From contig OV050032.1 in assembly GCA_920105625.2 (NCBI GenBank), positions 91,062,542 to 91,126,541 on the forward strand: a DNA stretch of 64,000 bases, read 5' to 3'. Made by a program: the position numbers and the translations under genes. The stretch is from Clusia tigrina (lineage: Eukaryota; Arthropoda; Insecta; Diptera; Clusiidae). Shown here piece after piece: positions 34,125 to 46,329 of the stretch (positions are counted from its first letter, which is position 1; each line of letters begins with the position of its first letter). The notes beneath the pieces are model-generated. The model saw nothing but the letters and a program-made list of their open reading frames with translations, did no database searches and had not been told where the DNA came from.

Positions 34125-37100
34125 GTGTTTGATTTGGGACTCAAGGGTAGCATAGCTTTGAGCGATAGATTAGATTGGCAAGAGGCTCGAGTACTTTATT
34201 GTTACAAAATTTCAAGGTTTTATGACGCTCCAGTAAAAACTTACAAGCATTTGTATGTTGCAAACTTTGATAGGTGTAGGACGTACCGTATAGAAGTTAG
34301 GGCCTTTTGAAGTTTTCTCAGTGTTTGATTTGGGACTCAAGGGTAGCATAGCTTTGAGCGATAGATTAGATTGACAAGAGGCTCGAGTAATTTATTGTTA
34401 CAAAATTTCAAGGTTTTATGACGCTCCAGTAAAAACTTACAAGCATTTGTATGTTGCAAACTTTGATAAGTGTAGGACGTACCGTATAGAAGTTAGGGCC
34501 ATTTGAAGTTTTCTCAGTGTTTGATTTGGGACTCAAGGGTAGCATAGCTTTGAGCGATAGATTAGATTGGGAAGAGGCTCGAGTACTTTATTGTTACAAA
34601 ATTTCAAGGTTTTATGACGCTCCAGTAAAAACTTACAACCATTTGTATGTTGCAAACTTTGATAGGTGTAGGACATACCGTATAGATGTTAGGGCCATTT
34701 GAAGTTTTATCAGTGTTTGATTTGGGACTCAAGGGTAGCATAGCTTTGAGCGATAGATTAGATTGGCAAGAGGCTCGAGTACTTTATTGTTACAAAATGT
34801 CAAGGTTTTATGACGCTCCAGTAAAAACTTACAAGCATTTGTATGTTGCAAACTTTGATAGGTGTAGGACGTACCGTATAGAAGTTAGGGCCATTTGAAG
34901 TTTTCTCAGTGTTTGATTTGGGATTCAAGGGTAGCATAGCTTTGAGCGATAGATTAGATTGACAAGAGGCTCGAGTAATTTATTGTTACAAAATTTCAAG
35001 GTTTTATGACGCTCCAGTAAAAAGTTACAAGCATTTGTATGTTGCAAACTTTGATAGGTGTAGGACGTACCGTATAGAAGTTAGGGCCATTTGAAGTTTT
35101 CTCAGTGTTTGATTTGGGACTCAAGGGTAGCATAGCTTTGAGCGATATATTAGATTGACAAGAGGCTCGAGTAATTTATTGTTACAAAATTTCAAGGTTT
35201 TATGACGCTCCAGTAAAAACTTACAAGCATTTGTATGTTGCAAACTTTGATAGGTGTAGGACGTACCGTATAGAAGTTAAGGCCATTTGAAGTTTTCTCA
35301 GTGGATTTGGGACTCAAGGGTAGCATAGCTTTGAGCAATGGCTTAAATAGACAAGAGGCTCGAGTAATTTATTGTTACAAAATTTCAAGGTTTTATGACG
35401 CTCCAGTAAAAAGTTACAAGCATTTGTATGTTGCAAACTTTCATACGTGTAGGACGTACCGTATAGAAGTTAGGGCCATTTGAAGTTTTATCAGTGTTTG
35501 ATTTGGGACTCAAGGGTAGCATAGCTTTTAGCGATAGCTTTAATTGACAAGAGGCTCGAGTACTTTATTGTTACAAAATTTCAAGGTTTTATGACGCTCC
35601 AGTAAAAAGTTACAAGCATTTGTATGTTGCAAACTTTGATAGGTGTAGGACGTACCGTATAGAAGTTAGGGCCATTTGAAGTTTTCTCAGTGTTTGATTT
35701 GGGACTCAAGGGTAGCATAGCTTTGAGCGATAGATTAGATTGGCAAGAGGCTCGAGTACTTTATTGTTACAAAATTTCAAGGTTTTATGACGCTCCAGTA
35801 AAAACTTACAAGCATTTGTATGTTGCAAACTTTGATAGGTGTAGGACGTACCGTATAGAAGTTAGGGCCTTTTGAAGTTTTCTCAGTGTTTGATTTGGGA
35901 CTCAAGGGTAGCATAGCTTTGAGCGATAGATTAGATTGACAAGAGGCTCGAGTAATTTATTGTTACAAAATTTCAAGGTTTTATGACTCTCCAGTAAAAA
36001 CTTACAAGCATTTGTATGTTGCAAACTTTGATAAGTGTAGGACGTACCGTATAGAAGTTAAGGCCATTTGAAGTTTTCTCAGTGGATTTGGGACTCAAGG
36101 GTAGCATAGCTTTGAGCAATAGCTTAAATAGACAAGAGGCTCGAGTAATTTATTGTTACAAAATTTCAAGGTTTTATGACGCTCCAGTAAAAAGTTACAA
36201 GCATTTGTATGTTGCAAACTTTGATAGGTGTAGGACGTACCGTATAGAAGTTAGGGCCATTTGAAGTTTTCTCAGTGTTTGATTTGGGACTCAAGGGTAG
36301 CATAGCTTTTAGCGATAGCTTTAATTGACAAGAGGCTCGAGTACTTTATTGTTACAAAATTTCAAGGTTTTATGACGCTCCAGTAAAAAGTTACAAGCAT
36401 TTGTATGTTGCAAACTTTGATAGGTGTAGGACGTACCGTATAGAAGTTAGGGCCATTTGAAGTTTTCTCAGTGTTTGATTTGGGACTCAAGGGTAGCATA
36501 GCTTTGAGCGATAGATTAGATTGGCAAGAGGCTCGAGTACTTTATTGTTACAAAATTTCAAGGTTTTATGACGCTCCAGTAAAAAGTTACAAGCATTTGT
36601 ATGTTGCAAACTTTCATACGTGTAGGACGTACCGTATAGAAGTTAGGGCCATTTGAAGTTTTATCAGTGTTTGATTTGGGACTCAAGGGTAGCATAGCTT
36701 TTAGCGATAGCTTTAATTGACAAGAGGCTCGAGTACTTTATTGTTACAAAATTTCAAGGTTTTATGACGCTCCAGTAAAAAGTTACAAGCATTTGTATGT
36801 TGCAAACTTTGATAGGTGTATGACGTACCGTATAGAAGTTAGGGCCATTTGAAGTTTTCTCAGTGTTTGATTTGGGACTCAAGGGTAGCATAGCTTTGAG
36901 CGATAGATTAGATTGGCAAGAGGCTCGAGTACTTTATTGTTACAAAATTTCAAGGTTTTATGACGCTCCAGTAAAAACTTACAAGCATTTGTATGTTGCA
37001 AACTTTGATAGGTGTAGGACGTACCGTATAGAAGTTAGGGCCTTTTGAAGTTTTCTCAGTGTTTGATTTGGGACTCAAGGGTAGCATAGCTTTGAGCGAT

Positions 37101-37254
37101 AGATTAGATTGACAAGAGGCTCGAGTAATTTATTGTTACAAAATTTCAAGGTTTTATGACGCTCCAGTAAAAACTTACAAGCATTTGTATGTTGCAAACT
37201 TTGATAAGTGTAGGACGTACCGTATAGAAGTTAGGGCCATTTGAAGTTTTCTCA

Positions 37255-39603
37255 GTGTTTGATTTGGGACTCAAGGGTAGCATAGCTTTGAGCGATAGAT
37301 TAGATTGGGAAGAGGCTCGAGTACTTTATTGTTACAAAATTTGAAGGTTTTATGACGCTCCAGTAAAAACTTACAACCATTTGTATGTTGCAAACTTTGA
37401 TAGGTGTAGGACGTACCGTATAGATGTTAGGGCCATTTGAAGTTTTATCAGTGTTTGATTTGGGACTCAAGGGTAGCATAGCTTTGAGCGATAGATTAGA
37501 TTGGCAAGAGGCTCGAGTACTTTATTGTTACAAAATGTCAAGGTTTTATGACGCTCCAGTAAAAAGTTACAAGCATTTGTATGTTGCAAACTTTGATAGG
37601 TGTAGGACGTACCGTATAGAAGTTAGGGCCATTTGAAGTTTTCTCAGTGTTTGATTTGGGATTCAAGGGTAGCATAGCTTTGAGCGATAGATTAGATTGA
37701 CAAGAGGCTCGAGTAATTTATTGTTACAAAATTTCAAGGTTTTATGACGCTCCAGTAAAAAGTTACAAGCATTTGTATGTTGCAAACTTTGATAGGTGTA
37801 GGACGTACCGTATAGAAGTTAGGGCCTTTTGAAGTTTTCTCAGTGTTTGATTTGGGACTCAAGGGTAGCATAGCTTTGAGCGATATATTAGATTGACAAG
37901 AGGCTCGAGTAATTTATTGTTACAAAATTTCAAGGTTTTATGACGCTCCAGTAAAAACTTACAAGCATTTGTATGTTGCAAACTTTGATAGGTGTAGGAC
38001 GTACCGTATAGAAGTTAAGGCCATTTGAAGTTTTCTCAGTGGATTTGGGACTCAAGGGTAGCATAGCTTTGAGCAATAGCTTAAATAGACAAGAGGCTCG
38101 AGTAATTTATTGTTACAAAATTTCAAGGTTTTATGACGCTCCAGTAAAAAGTTACAAGCATTTGTATGTTGCAAACTTTGATAGGTGTAGGACGTACCGT
38201 ATAGAAGTTAGGGCCATTTGAAGTTTTCTCAGTGTTTGATTTGGGACTCAAGGGTAGCATAGCTTTGAGCAATGGCTTAAATAGACAAGAGGCTCGAGTA
38301 ATTTATTGTTACAAAATTTCAAGGTTTTATGACGCTCCAGTAAAAAGTTACAAGCATTTGTATGTTGCAAACTTTGATAGGTGTAGGACGTACCGTATAG
38401 AAGTTATGGCCGTTTGAAGTTTTCTCAGTGTTTCATTTGGGCCTCAAGGGTAGCATAGCTTTGAGCAATAGCTTAAATAGACAAGAGGCTCGAGTAATTT
38501 ATTGTTACAAAATTTCAAGGTTTTATGACGCTCCAGTAAAAACTTACAAGCATTTGTATATTGCAAACTTTGATAGGTGTAGGACGTACCGTATAGAAGT
38601 TACGGCCATGTGAAGTTTTCTCAGTGTTTGAATTGGAACTCAAGGGTAGCATAGCTTTGAGCGATAGCTTTAATTTACAAGAGGCTCGAGTACTTTATTG
38701 TTACAAAATTTCAAGGTTTTGTGACGCTCCAGTAAAAAGTTACAAGCATTTGTATATTGCAATCTTTGATAAGTGTAGGACGTACCGTATAGAAGTTAGG
38801 GCCATTTGAAGTTTTCAGAGTGTTTGATTTTTGACTCAAGGGTAGCATAGCTTTGAGCGATAGATTAGATTGGCAAGAGGCTCGAGTACTTTATTGTTAC
38901 AAAATTTCAAGGTTTTATGACGCTCTAGTAAAAAGTTACAAGCATTTGTATGTTGCAAAATTTGATAGGTGTAGGACGTACCGTATAGAAGTTAGGGCCA
39001 TTTGAAGTTTTATCAGTGTCTGATTTGGGACTCAAGGGTAGCATAGCTTTGAGCGATAGCTTTAATTGGCAAGAGGCTCGAGTACTTTATTGTTACAAAA
39101 TTTCAAGGTTTTCTGACGCTCCAGTAAAAAGTTACAAGCATTTGTATATTGCAAACTTTAATAGGTGTAGGACGTACCGTATAGAAGTTAGGGCCATTTG
39201 AAGTTTTCTCAGTGTTTGATTTGGGACTCAAGGGTAGCATAGCTTTGAGCGATAGATTAGATTGGCAAGAGGCTCGAGTACTTTATTTTTACAAAATTTC
39301 AAGGTTTTATGACGCTCCAGTAAAAATTTACAAGCATTTGTATGTTGCAAACTTTCATAGGTGTAGGACGTACCGTATAGAAGTTAGGGCCATTTGAAGT
39401 TTAATCAGTGTTTGATTTGGGACTCAAGGGTAGCATAGCTTTGAGCGATAGATTAGATTGGCAAGAGGCTCGAGTACTTTATTGTTACAAAATTTCAAGG
39501 TTTTATGACGCTCCAGTAAAAACTTACAAGCATTTGTATGTTGCAAACTTTGATAGGTGTAGGACGTACCGTATAGAAGTTAGGGCCTTTTGAAGTTTTC
39601 TCA
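37255..39603 (+). repeat. 12-monomer HOR, copy D
   Basis: Full-length copy at a constant shift of 10,749 from copy B, including the gattgggaagagg, aaaatgtcaagg, gatatatt, 3-bp-short, gggcctcaagg and tgtctgattt monomers in the same order. Private changes include aaaatttgaagg near 37340 and gaattggaactc near 38634. Confidence 0.87.
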
Positions 39604-41361
39604 GTGTTTGATTTGGGACTCAAGGGTAGCATAGCTTTGAGCGATAGATTAGATTGACAAGAGGCTCGAGTAATTTATTGTTACAAAATTTCAAGGTTTT
39701 ATGACGCTCCAGTAAAAACTTACAAGCATTTGTATGTTGCAAACTTTGATAAGTGTAGGACGTACCGTATAGAAGTTAAGGCCATTTGAAGTTTTCTCAG
39801 TGGATTTGGGACTCAAGGGTAGCATAGCTTTGAGCAATAGCTTAAATAGACAAGAGGCTCGAGTAATTTATTGTTACAAAATTTCAAGGTTTTATGACGC
39901 TCCAGTAAAAAGTTACAAGCATTTGTATGTTGCAAACTTTGATAGGTGTAGGACGTACCGTATAGAAGTTAGGGCCATTTGAAGTTTTCTCAGTGTTTGA
40001 TTTGGGACTCAAGGGTAGCAGAGCTTTGAGCAATGGCTTAAATAGAAAAGAGGCTCGAGTACTTTATTGTTACAAAATTTCAATGTTTTATGACGCTCCA
40101 GTAAAAAGTTACAAGCATTTGTATGTTGCAAACTTTCATACGTGTAGGACGTACCGTATAGAAGTTAGGGCCATTTGAAGTTTTATCAGTGTTTGATTTG
40201 GGACTCAAGGGTAGCATAGCTTTTAGCGATAGCTTTAATTGACAAGAGGCTCGAGTACTTTATTGTTACAAAATTTCAAGGTTTTATGACGCTCCAGTAA
40301 AAAGTTACAAGCATTTGTATGTTGCAAACTTTGATAGGTGTAGGACGTACCGTATAGAAGTTAGGGCCATTTGAAGTTTTCTCAGTGTTTGATTTGGGAC
40401 TCAAGGGTAGCATAGCTTTGAGCGATAGATTAGATTGGCAAGAGGCTCGAGTACTTTATTGTTACAAAATTTCAAGGTTTTATGACGCTCCAGTAAAAAC
40501 TTACAAGCATTTGTATGTTGCAAACTTTGATAGGTGTAGGACGTACCGTATAGAAGTTAGGGCCATTTGAAGTTTTCTCAGTGTTTGATTTGGGACTCAA
40601 GGGTAGCATAGCTTTGAGCGATAGATTAGAGTGACAAGAGGCTCGAGTAATTTATTGTTACAAAATTTCAAGGTTTTATGACGCTCCAGTAAAAACTTAC
40701 AAGCATTTGTATGTTGCAAACTTTGATAAGTGTAGGACGTACCGTATAGAAGTTAAGGCCATTTGAAGTTTTCTCACTGGATTTGGGACTCAAGGGTAGC
40801 ATAGCTTTGAGCAATAGCTTAAATAGACAAGAGGCTCGAGTAATTTATTGTTACAAAATTTCAAGGTTTTATGACGCTCCAGTAAAAAGTTACAAGCATT
40901 TGTATGTTGCAAACTTTGATAGGTGTAGGACGTACCGTATAGAAGTTAGGGCCATTTGAAGTTTTCTCAGTGTTTGATTTGGGACGCAAGGGTAGCATAG
41001 CTTTGAGCAATGGCTTAAATAGACAAGAGGCTCGAGTAATTTATTGTTACAAAATTTCAAGGTTTTATGACGCTCCAGTAAAAAGTTACAAGCATTTGTA
41101 TGTTGCAAACTTTCATACGTGTAGGACGTACCGTATAGAAGTTAGGGCCATTTGAAGTTTTATCAGTGTTTGATTTGGGACTCAAGGGTAGCATAGCTTT
41201 TAGCGATAGCTTTAATTGACAAGAGGCTCGAGAACTTTATTGTTACAAAATTTCAAGGTTTTATGACGCTCCAGTAAAAAGTTACAAGCATTTGTATGTT
41301 GCAAACTTTGATAGGTGTAGGACGTACCGTATAGAAGTTAGGGCCATTTGAAGTTTTCTCA

Positions 41362-43710
41362 GTGTTTGATTTGGGACTCAAGGGTAGCATAGCTTTGAGC
41401 GATAGATTAGATTGGGAAGAGGCTCGAGTACTTTATTGTTACAAAATTTCAAGGTTTTATGACGCTCCAGTAAAAACTTACAACCATTTGTATGTTGCAA
41501 ACTTTGATAGGTGTAGGACGTACCGTATAGATGTTAGGGCCATTTGAAGTTTTATCAGTGTTTGATTTGGGACTCAAGGGTAGCATAGCTTTGAGCGATA
41601 GATTAGATTGGCAAGAGGCTCGAGTACTTTATTGTTACAAAATTTCAAGGTTTTATGACGCTCCAGTAAAAACTTACAAGCATTTGTATGTTGCAAACTT
41701 TGATAGGTGTAGGACGTACCGTATAGAAGTTAGGGCCATTTGAAGTTTTCTCAGTGTTTGATTTGGGATTCAAGGGTAGCATAGCTTTGAGCGATAGATT
41801 AGATTGACAAGAGGCTCGAGTAATTTATTGTTACAAAATTTCAAGGTTTTATGACGCTCCAGTAAAAAGTTACAAGCATTTGTATGTTGCAAACTTTGAT
41901 AGGTGGAGGACGTACCGTATAGAAGTTAGGGCCTTTTGAAGTTTTCTCAGTGTTTGATTTGGGACTCAAGGGTAGCATAGCTTTGAGCGATAGATTAGAT
42001 TGACAAGAGGCTCGAGTAATTTATTGTTACAAAATTTCAAGGTTTTATGACGCTCCAGTAAAAACTTACAAGCATTTGTATGTTGCAAACTTTGATAGGT
42101 GTAGGACGTACCGTATAGAAGTTAAGGCCATTTGAAGTTTTCCCAGTGGATTTGGGACTCAAGGGTAGCATAGCTTTGAGCAATAGCTTAAATAGACAAG
42201 AGGCTCGAGTAATTTGTTGTTACAAAATTTCAAGGTTTTATGACGCTCCAGTAAAAAGTTACAAGCATTTGTATGTTGCAAACTTTGATAGGTGTAGGAC
42301 GTACCGTATAGAAGTTAGGGCCATTTGAAGTTTTCTCAGTGTTTGATTTGGGACTCAAGGGTAGCATAGCTTTGAGCAATGGCTTAAATAGACAAGAGGC
42401 TCGAGTAATTTATTGTTACAAAATTTCAAGGTTTTATGACGCTCCAGTAAAAAGTTACAAGCATTTGTATGTTGCAAACTTTGATAGGTGTAGGACGTAC
42501 CGTATAGAAGTTATGGCCGTGTGAAGTTTTCTCAGTGTTTCATTTGGGCCTCAAGGGTAGCATAGCTTTGAGCAATAGCTTAAATAGACAAGAGGCTCGA
42601 GTAATTTATTGTTACAAAATTTCAAGGTTTTATGACGCTCCAGTAAAAACTTACAAGCATTTGTATATTGCAAACTTTGATAGGTGTAGGACGTACCGTA
42701 TAGAAGTTACGGCCATGTGAAGTTTTCTCAGTGTTTGAATTGGGACTCAAGGGTAGCATAGCTTTGAGCGATAGCTTTAATTTACAAGAGGCTCGAGTAC
42801 TTTATTGTTACAAAATTTCAAGGTTTTGTGACGCTCCAGTAAAAAGTTACAAGCATTTGTATATTGCAATCTTTGATAAGTGTAGGACGTACCGTATAGA
42901 AGTTAGGGCCATTTGAAGTTTTCAGAGTGTTTGATTTTTGACTCAAGGGTAGCATAGCTTTGAGCGATAGATTAGATTGGCAAGAGGCTCGAGTACTTTA
43001 TTGTTACAAAATTTCAAGGTTTTATGACGCTCTAGTAAAAAGTTACAAGCATTTGTATGTTGCAAAATTTGATAGGTGTAGGACGTACCGTATAGAAGTT
43101 AGAGCCATTTGAAGTTTTATCAGTGTCTGATTTGGGACTCAAGGGTAGCATAGCTTTGAGCGATAGCTTTAATTGGCAAGAGGCTCGAGTACTTTATTGT
43201 TACAAAATTTCAAGGTTTTCTGACGCTCCAGTAAAAAGTTACAAGCATTTGTATATTGCAAACTTTAATAGGTGTAGGACGTACCGTATAGAAGTTAGGG
43301 CCATTTGAAGTTTTCTCAGTGTTTGATTTGGGACTCAAGGGTAGCATAGCTTTGAGCGATAGATTAGATTGGCAAGAGGCTCGAGTACTTTATTTTTACA
43401 AAATTTCAAGGTTTTATGACGCTCCAGAAAAAATTTACAAGCATTTGTATGTTGCAAACTTTCATAGGTGTAGGACGTACCGTATAGAAGTTAGGGCCAT
43501 TTGAAGTTTTCTCAGTGTTTGATTTGGGACTCAAGGGTAGCATAGCTTTGAGCGATGGATTAGATTGACAAGAGGCTCGAGTAATTTATTGTTACAAAAT
43601 TTCAAGGTTTTATGACGCTCCAGTAAAAACTTACAAGCATTTGTATGTTGCAAACTTTGATAGGTATAGGACGTACCGTATAGAAGTTAAGGCCATTTGA
43701 AGTTTTCTCA
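41362..43710 (+). repeat. 12-monomer HOR, copy E
   Basis: Copy at a shift of 14,856 from copy B. It matches through the tttatttttac monomer (43319), but its last monomer (43515) is a TTGA type rather than the TTGG type of copy B. It ends fewer than 300 bp before the inversion junction. Confidence 0.85.
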
Positions 43711-43997
43711 GTGTTTGATTTGGGACTCAAGGGTAGCATAGCTTTGAACGATAGATTAGATTGGCAAGAGGCTCGAGTACTTTATTGTTACAAAATTTCA
43801 AGGTTTTATGACGCTCCAGTAAAAACTTACAAGCATTTGTATGTTGCAAACTTTGATAGGTGTAGGATGTACCGTATAGAAGTTAGGGCCATTTGAAGTT
43901 TTCTCAGTGTTTGATTTGGGACTCAAGGGTAGCATAGCTTTGAGCGATATATTAGATTGACAAGAGGCTCGAGTAATTTATTGTTACAAAATTTCAA

Positions 43998-43999
43998 GC
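43998..43999. other. Satellite orientation-switch (inversion) junction
   Basis: The + monomer reads normally to tttcaag and is followed directly by ctcaaagctatgctaccc, the reverse complement of the satellite. The + monomer is cut about halfway and the minus monomer is cut after its gctttgag segment. At most one base of microhomology is shared and there is no filler DNA. Monomers on both sides point toward the junction (convergent). It could be a true rearrangement breakpoint or an assembly join. Confidence 0.93.
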
Positions 44000-44178
44000 T
44001 CAAAGCTATGCTACCCTTGAGTCCCAAATCAAACACTGATAAAATTTCAAATGGCCCTAACTTCTATACGGTACGTCCTACACCTATCAAAGTTTGCTAT
44101 ATACAAATGCTTGTAAGTTTTTACTGGAGCGTCATAAAACCTTGAAATTTTGTAACAATAAAGTACTCGAGCCTCTTG
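43999..44178 (-). repeat. Junction-adjacent inverted monomer with a twin at 51428
   Basis: The first minus-strand monomer beside the junction carries the rare variants gataaaatttc and gctatatac. The same combination occurs at 51428-51607 (shift 7,429), where the neighbouring sequence continues as normal satellite (ctatccctcaaag). The twin therefore shows what an uncut version of the junction monomer looks like. Confidence 0.8.
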
Positions 44179-46329
44179 TCAATCTAATCTATCCCTCAAA
44201 GCTATGCTACCCTTGAGTCCCAAATCAAACACTGATAAACTTCAAATGGCCCTAACTTCTATACGGTACGTCCTACACCTATCAAAGTTTGCAATATACA
44301 AATGCTTGCAAGTTTTTACTGGAGCGTCATAAAACCTTGAAATTTTGTAACAATAAAGTACTCGAGCCTCTTGTCAATTAAAGCTATCGCTCAAAGCTAT
44401 GCCTTGAGTCCCAAATCAAACACTGAGAAAACTTCAAATGGCCCTAAGTTCTATACGGTACGTCCTACACCTATCAAAGTTTGCAACATACAAATGCTTG
44501 TAACTTTTCACTGGAGCGTCATAAAACCTTGAAATTTTGTAACAATAAAGTACTCGAGCCTCTTGTCAATTAAAGCTATCGCTCAAAGCTATGCTACCCT
44601 TGAGTCCCAAATCAAACACTGAGAAAACTTCAAATGGCCCTAACTTCTATATGGTACGTCCTACACCTATCAAAGTTTGCAACATACAAATGCTTGTAAC
44701 TTTTTACTGGAGCGTCATAAAACCTTGAAATTTTGTAACAATAAATTACTCGAGCCTCTTGTCAATCTAATCTATCGCTCAAAGCTATGCTACCCTTGAG
44801 TCCCAAATCAAACACTGATAAAACTTCAAATGGCCCTAACTTCTATACGGTACGTCCTACACCTATCAAAGTTTGCAACATACAAATGCTTCTAACTTTT
44901 TACTGGAGCGTCATAAAACCTTGAAATTTTGTAACAATAAAGTACTCGAGCCTCTTGCCAATCTAATCTATCGCTCAAAGCTATGCTACCCTTGAGTCCC
45001 AAATAAAACACTGAGAAAACTTCAAATGGCCCTAACTTTTATACGGTACGTCCTACACCTATCAAAGTTTGCAATATACAAATGCTTGTAACTTTTTACT
45101 GCAGCGTCATAAAACCTTGACATTTTGTAACAATAAAGTACTCGAGCCTCTTGCCAATTTAAGCTATCGCTCAAAGCTATGCTACCCTTGAGTCCCAAAT
45201 CAAACCCTGAGAAAACTTCAAATGGCCCTAACTTCTATACGGTACGTCTTACACCTATCAAAGTTTGCAACATACAAATGCTTGTAACTTTTAACTGAAG
45301 CGTCATAAAACCTTGAAATTTTGTAAAAATAAATTACTCGAGCCTCTTGTCAATCTAATCTATCGCTCAAACCTATGCTACCCTTGAGTCCCAAATCAAA
45401 CACTGAGAAAACTTCAAATGGCCCTAACTTCTATACGGTACGTCCTACACCTATCAAAGTTTGCAATATACAAATGCTTGTAACTTTTTACTGGAGCGTC
45501 ATAAAACCTTGAAATTTTGTAACAATAAATTACTCGAGCCTCTTCTCAATCTAATCTATCGCTCAAACCTATGCTACCCTTGAGTCCCAAATCAAACACT
45601 GAGAAAACTTCAAACGGCCCTAACTTCTATACGGTACGTCCTACACCTATCAAAGTTTGCAACATACAAATGCTTGTAAGTTTTTACAGGAGCGTCACAA
45701 AACCTTGAAATTTTGTAACAATAAAGTACTCGAGCCTCTTGTCAATTAAAGCTATCGCTCAAAGCTATGCCTTGAGTCCCAAATCAAACACTGAGAAAAC
45801 TTCAAATGGCCCTAAGTTCTATACGGTACGTCCTACACCTATCAAAGTTTGCAACATACAAATGCTTGTAACTTTTCACTGGAGCGTCATAAAACCTTGA
45901 AATTTTGTAACAATAAAGTACTCGAGCCTCTTGCCAATCTAATCTATCGCTCAAAGCTATGCTACCCTTGAGTCCCAAATCAAACACTGAGAGAACTTCA
46001 AATGGCCCTAACTTCTATACGGTACGTCCTACACCTATCAAAGTTTGCAACATACAAACGCTTGTAAGCTTTTACTGGAGCCTCATAAAACCTTGAAATT
46101 TTGTAACAATAAAGTACTCGAGCCTCTTGCCAATCTAATCTATCGCTCAAAGCTATGCTACCCTTGAGTCCCAAATCAAACACTGAGAAAACTTCAAATG
46201 GCCCTAACTTCTATACGGTACGTCCTACACCTATCAAAGTTTGCAATATACAAATGCTTGTAACTTTTTACTGGAGCGTCATAAAACCTTGAAATTTTGT
46301 AACAATAAATTACTCGAGCCTCTTGTCAA

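Larger units (their letters stand above)
22610..43998 (+). repeat. 196-bp satellite array, middle + strand block
   Basis: About 109 monomers in the same orientation as the left block. The first base continues the monomer split by the retrotransposon, and the last monomer is cut after tttcaag at the inversion junction. HOR structure is much clearer here. A 3-bp-shorter monomer (cagtggatttggg instead of cagtgtttgatttggg) starts at 24941, 27290, 29443, 30812, 32564, 33540, 35301, 36082, 38039, 39800 and 42146. Each interval is a multiple of 196 minus known small deletions. No gene is present. Confidence 0.97.
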
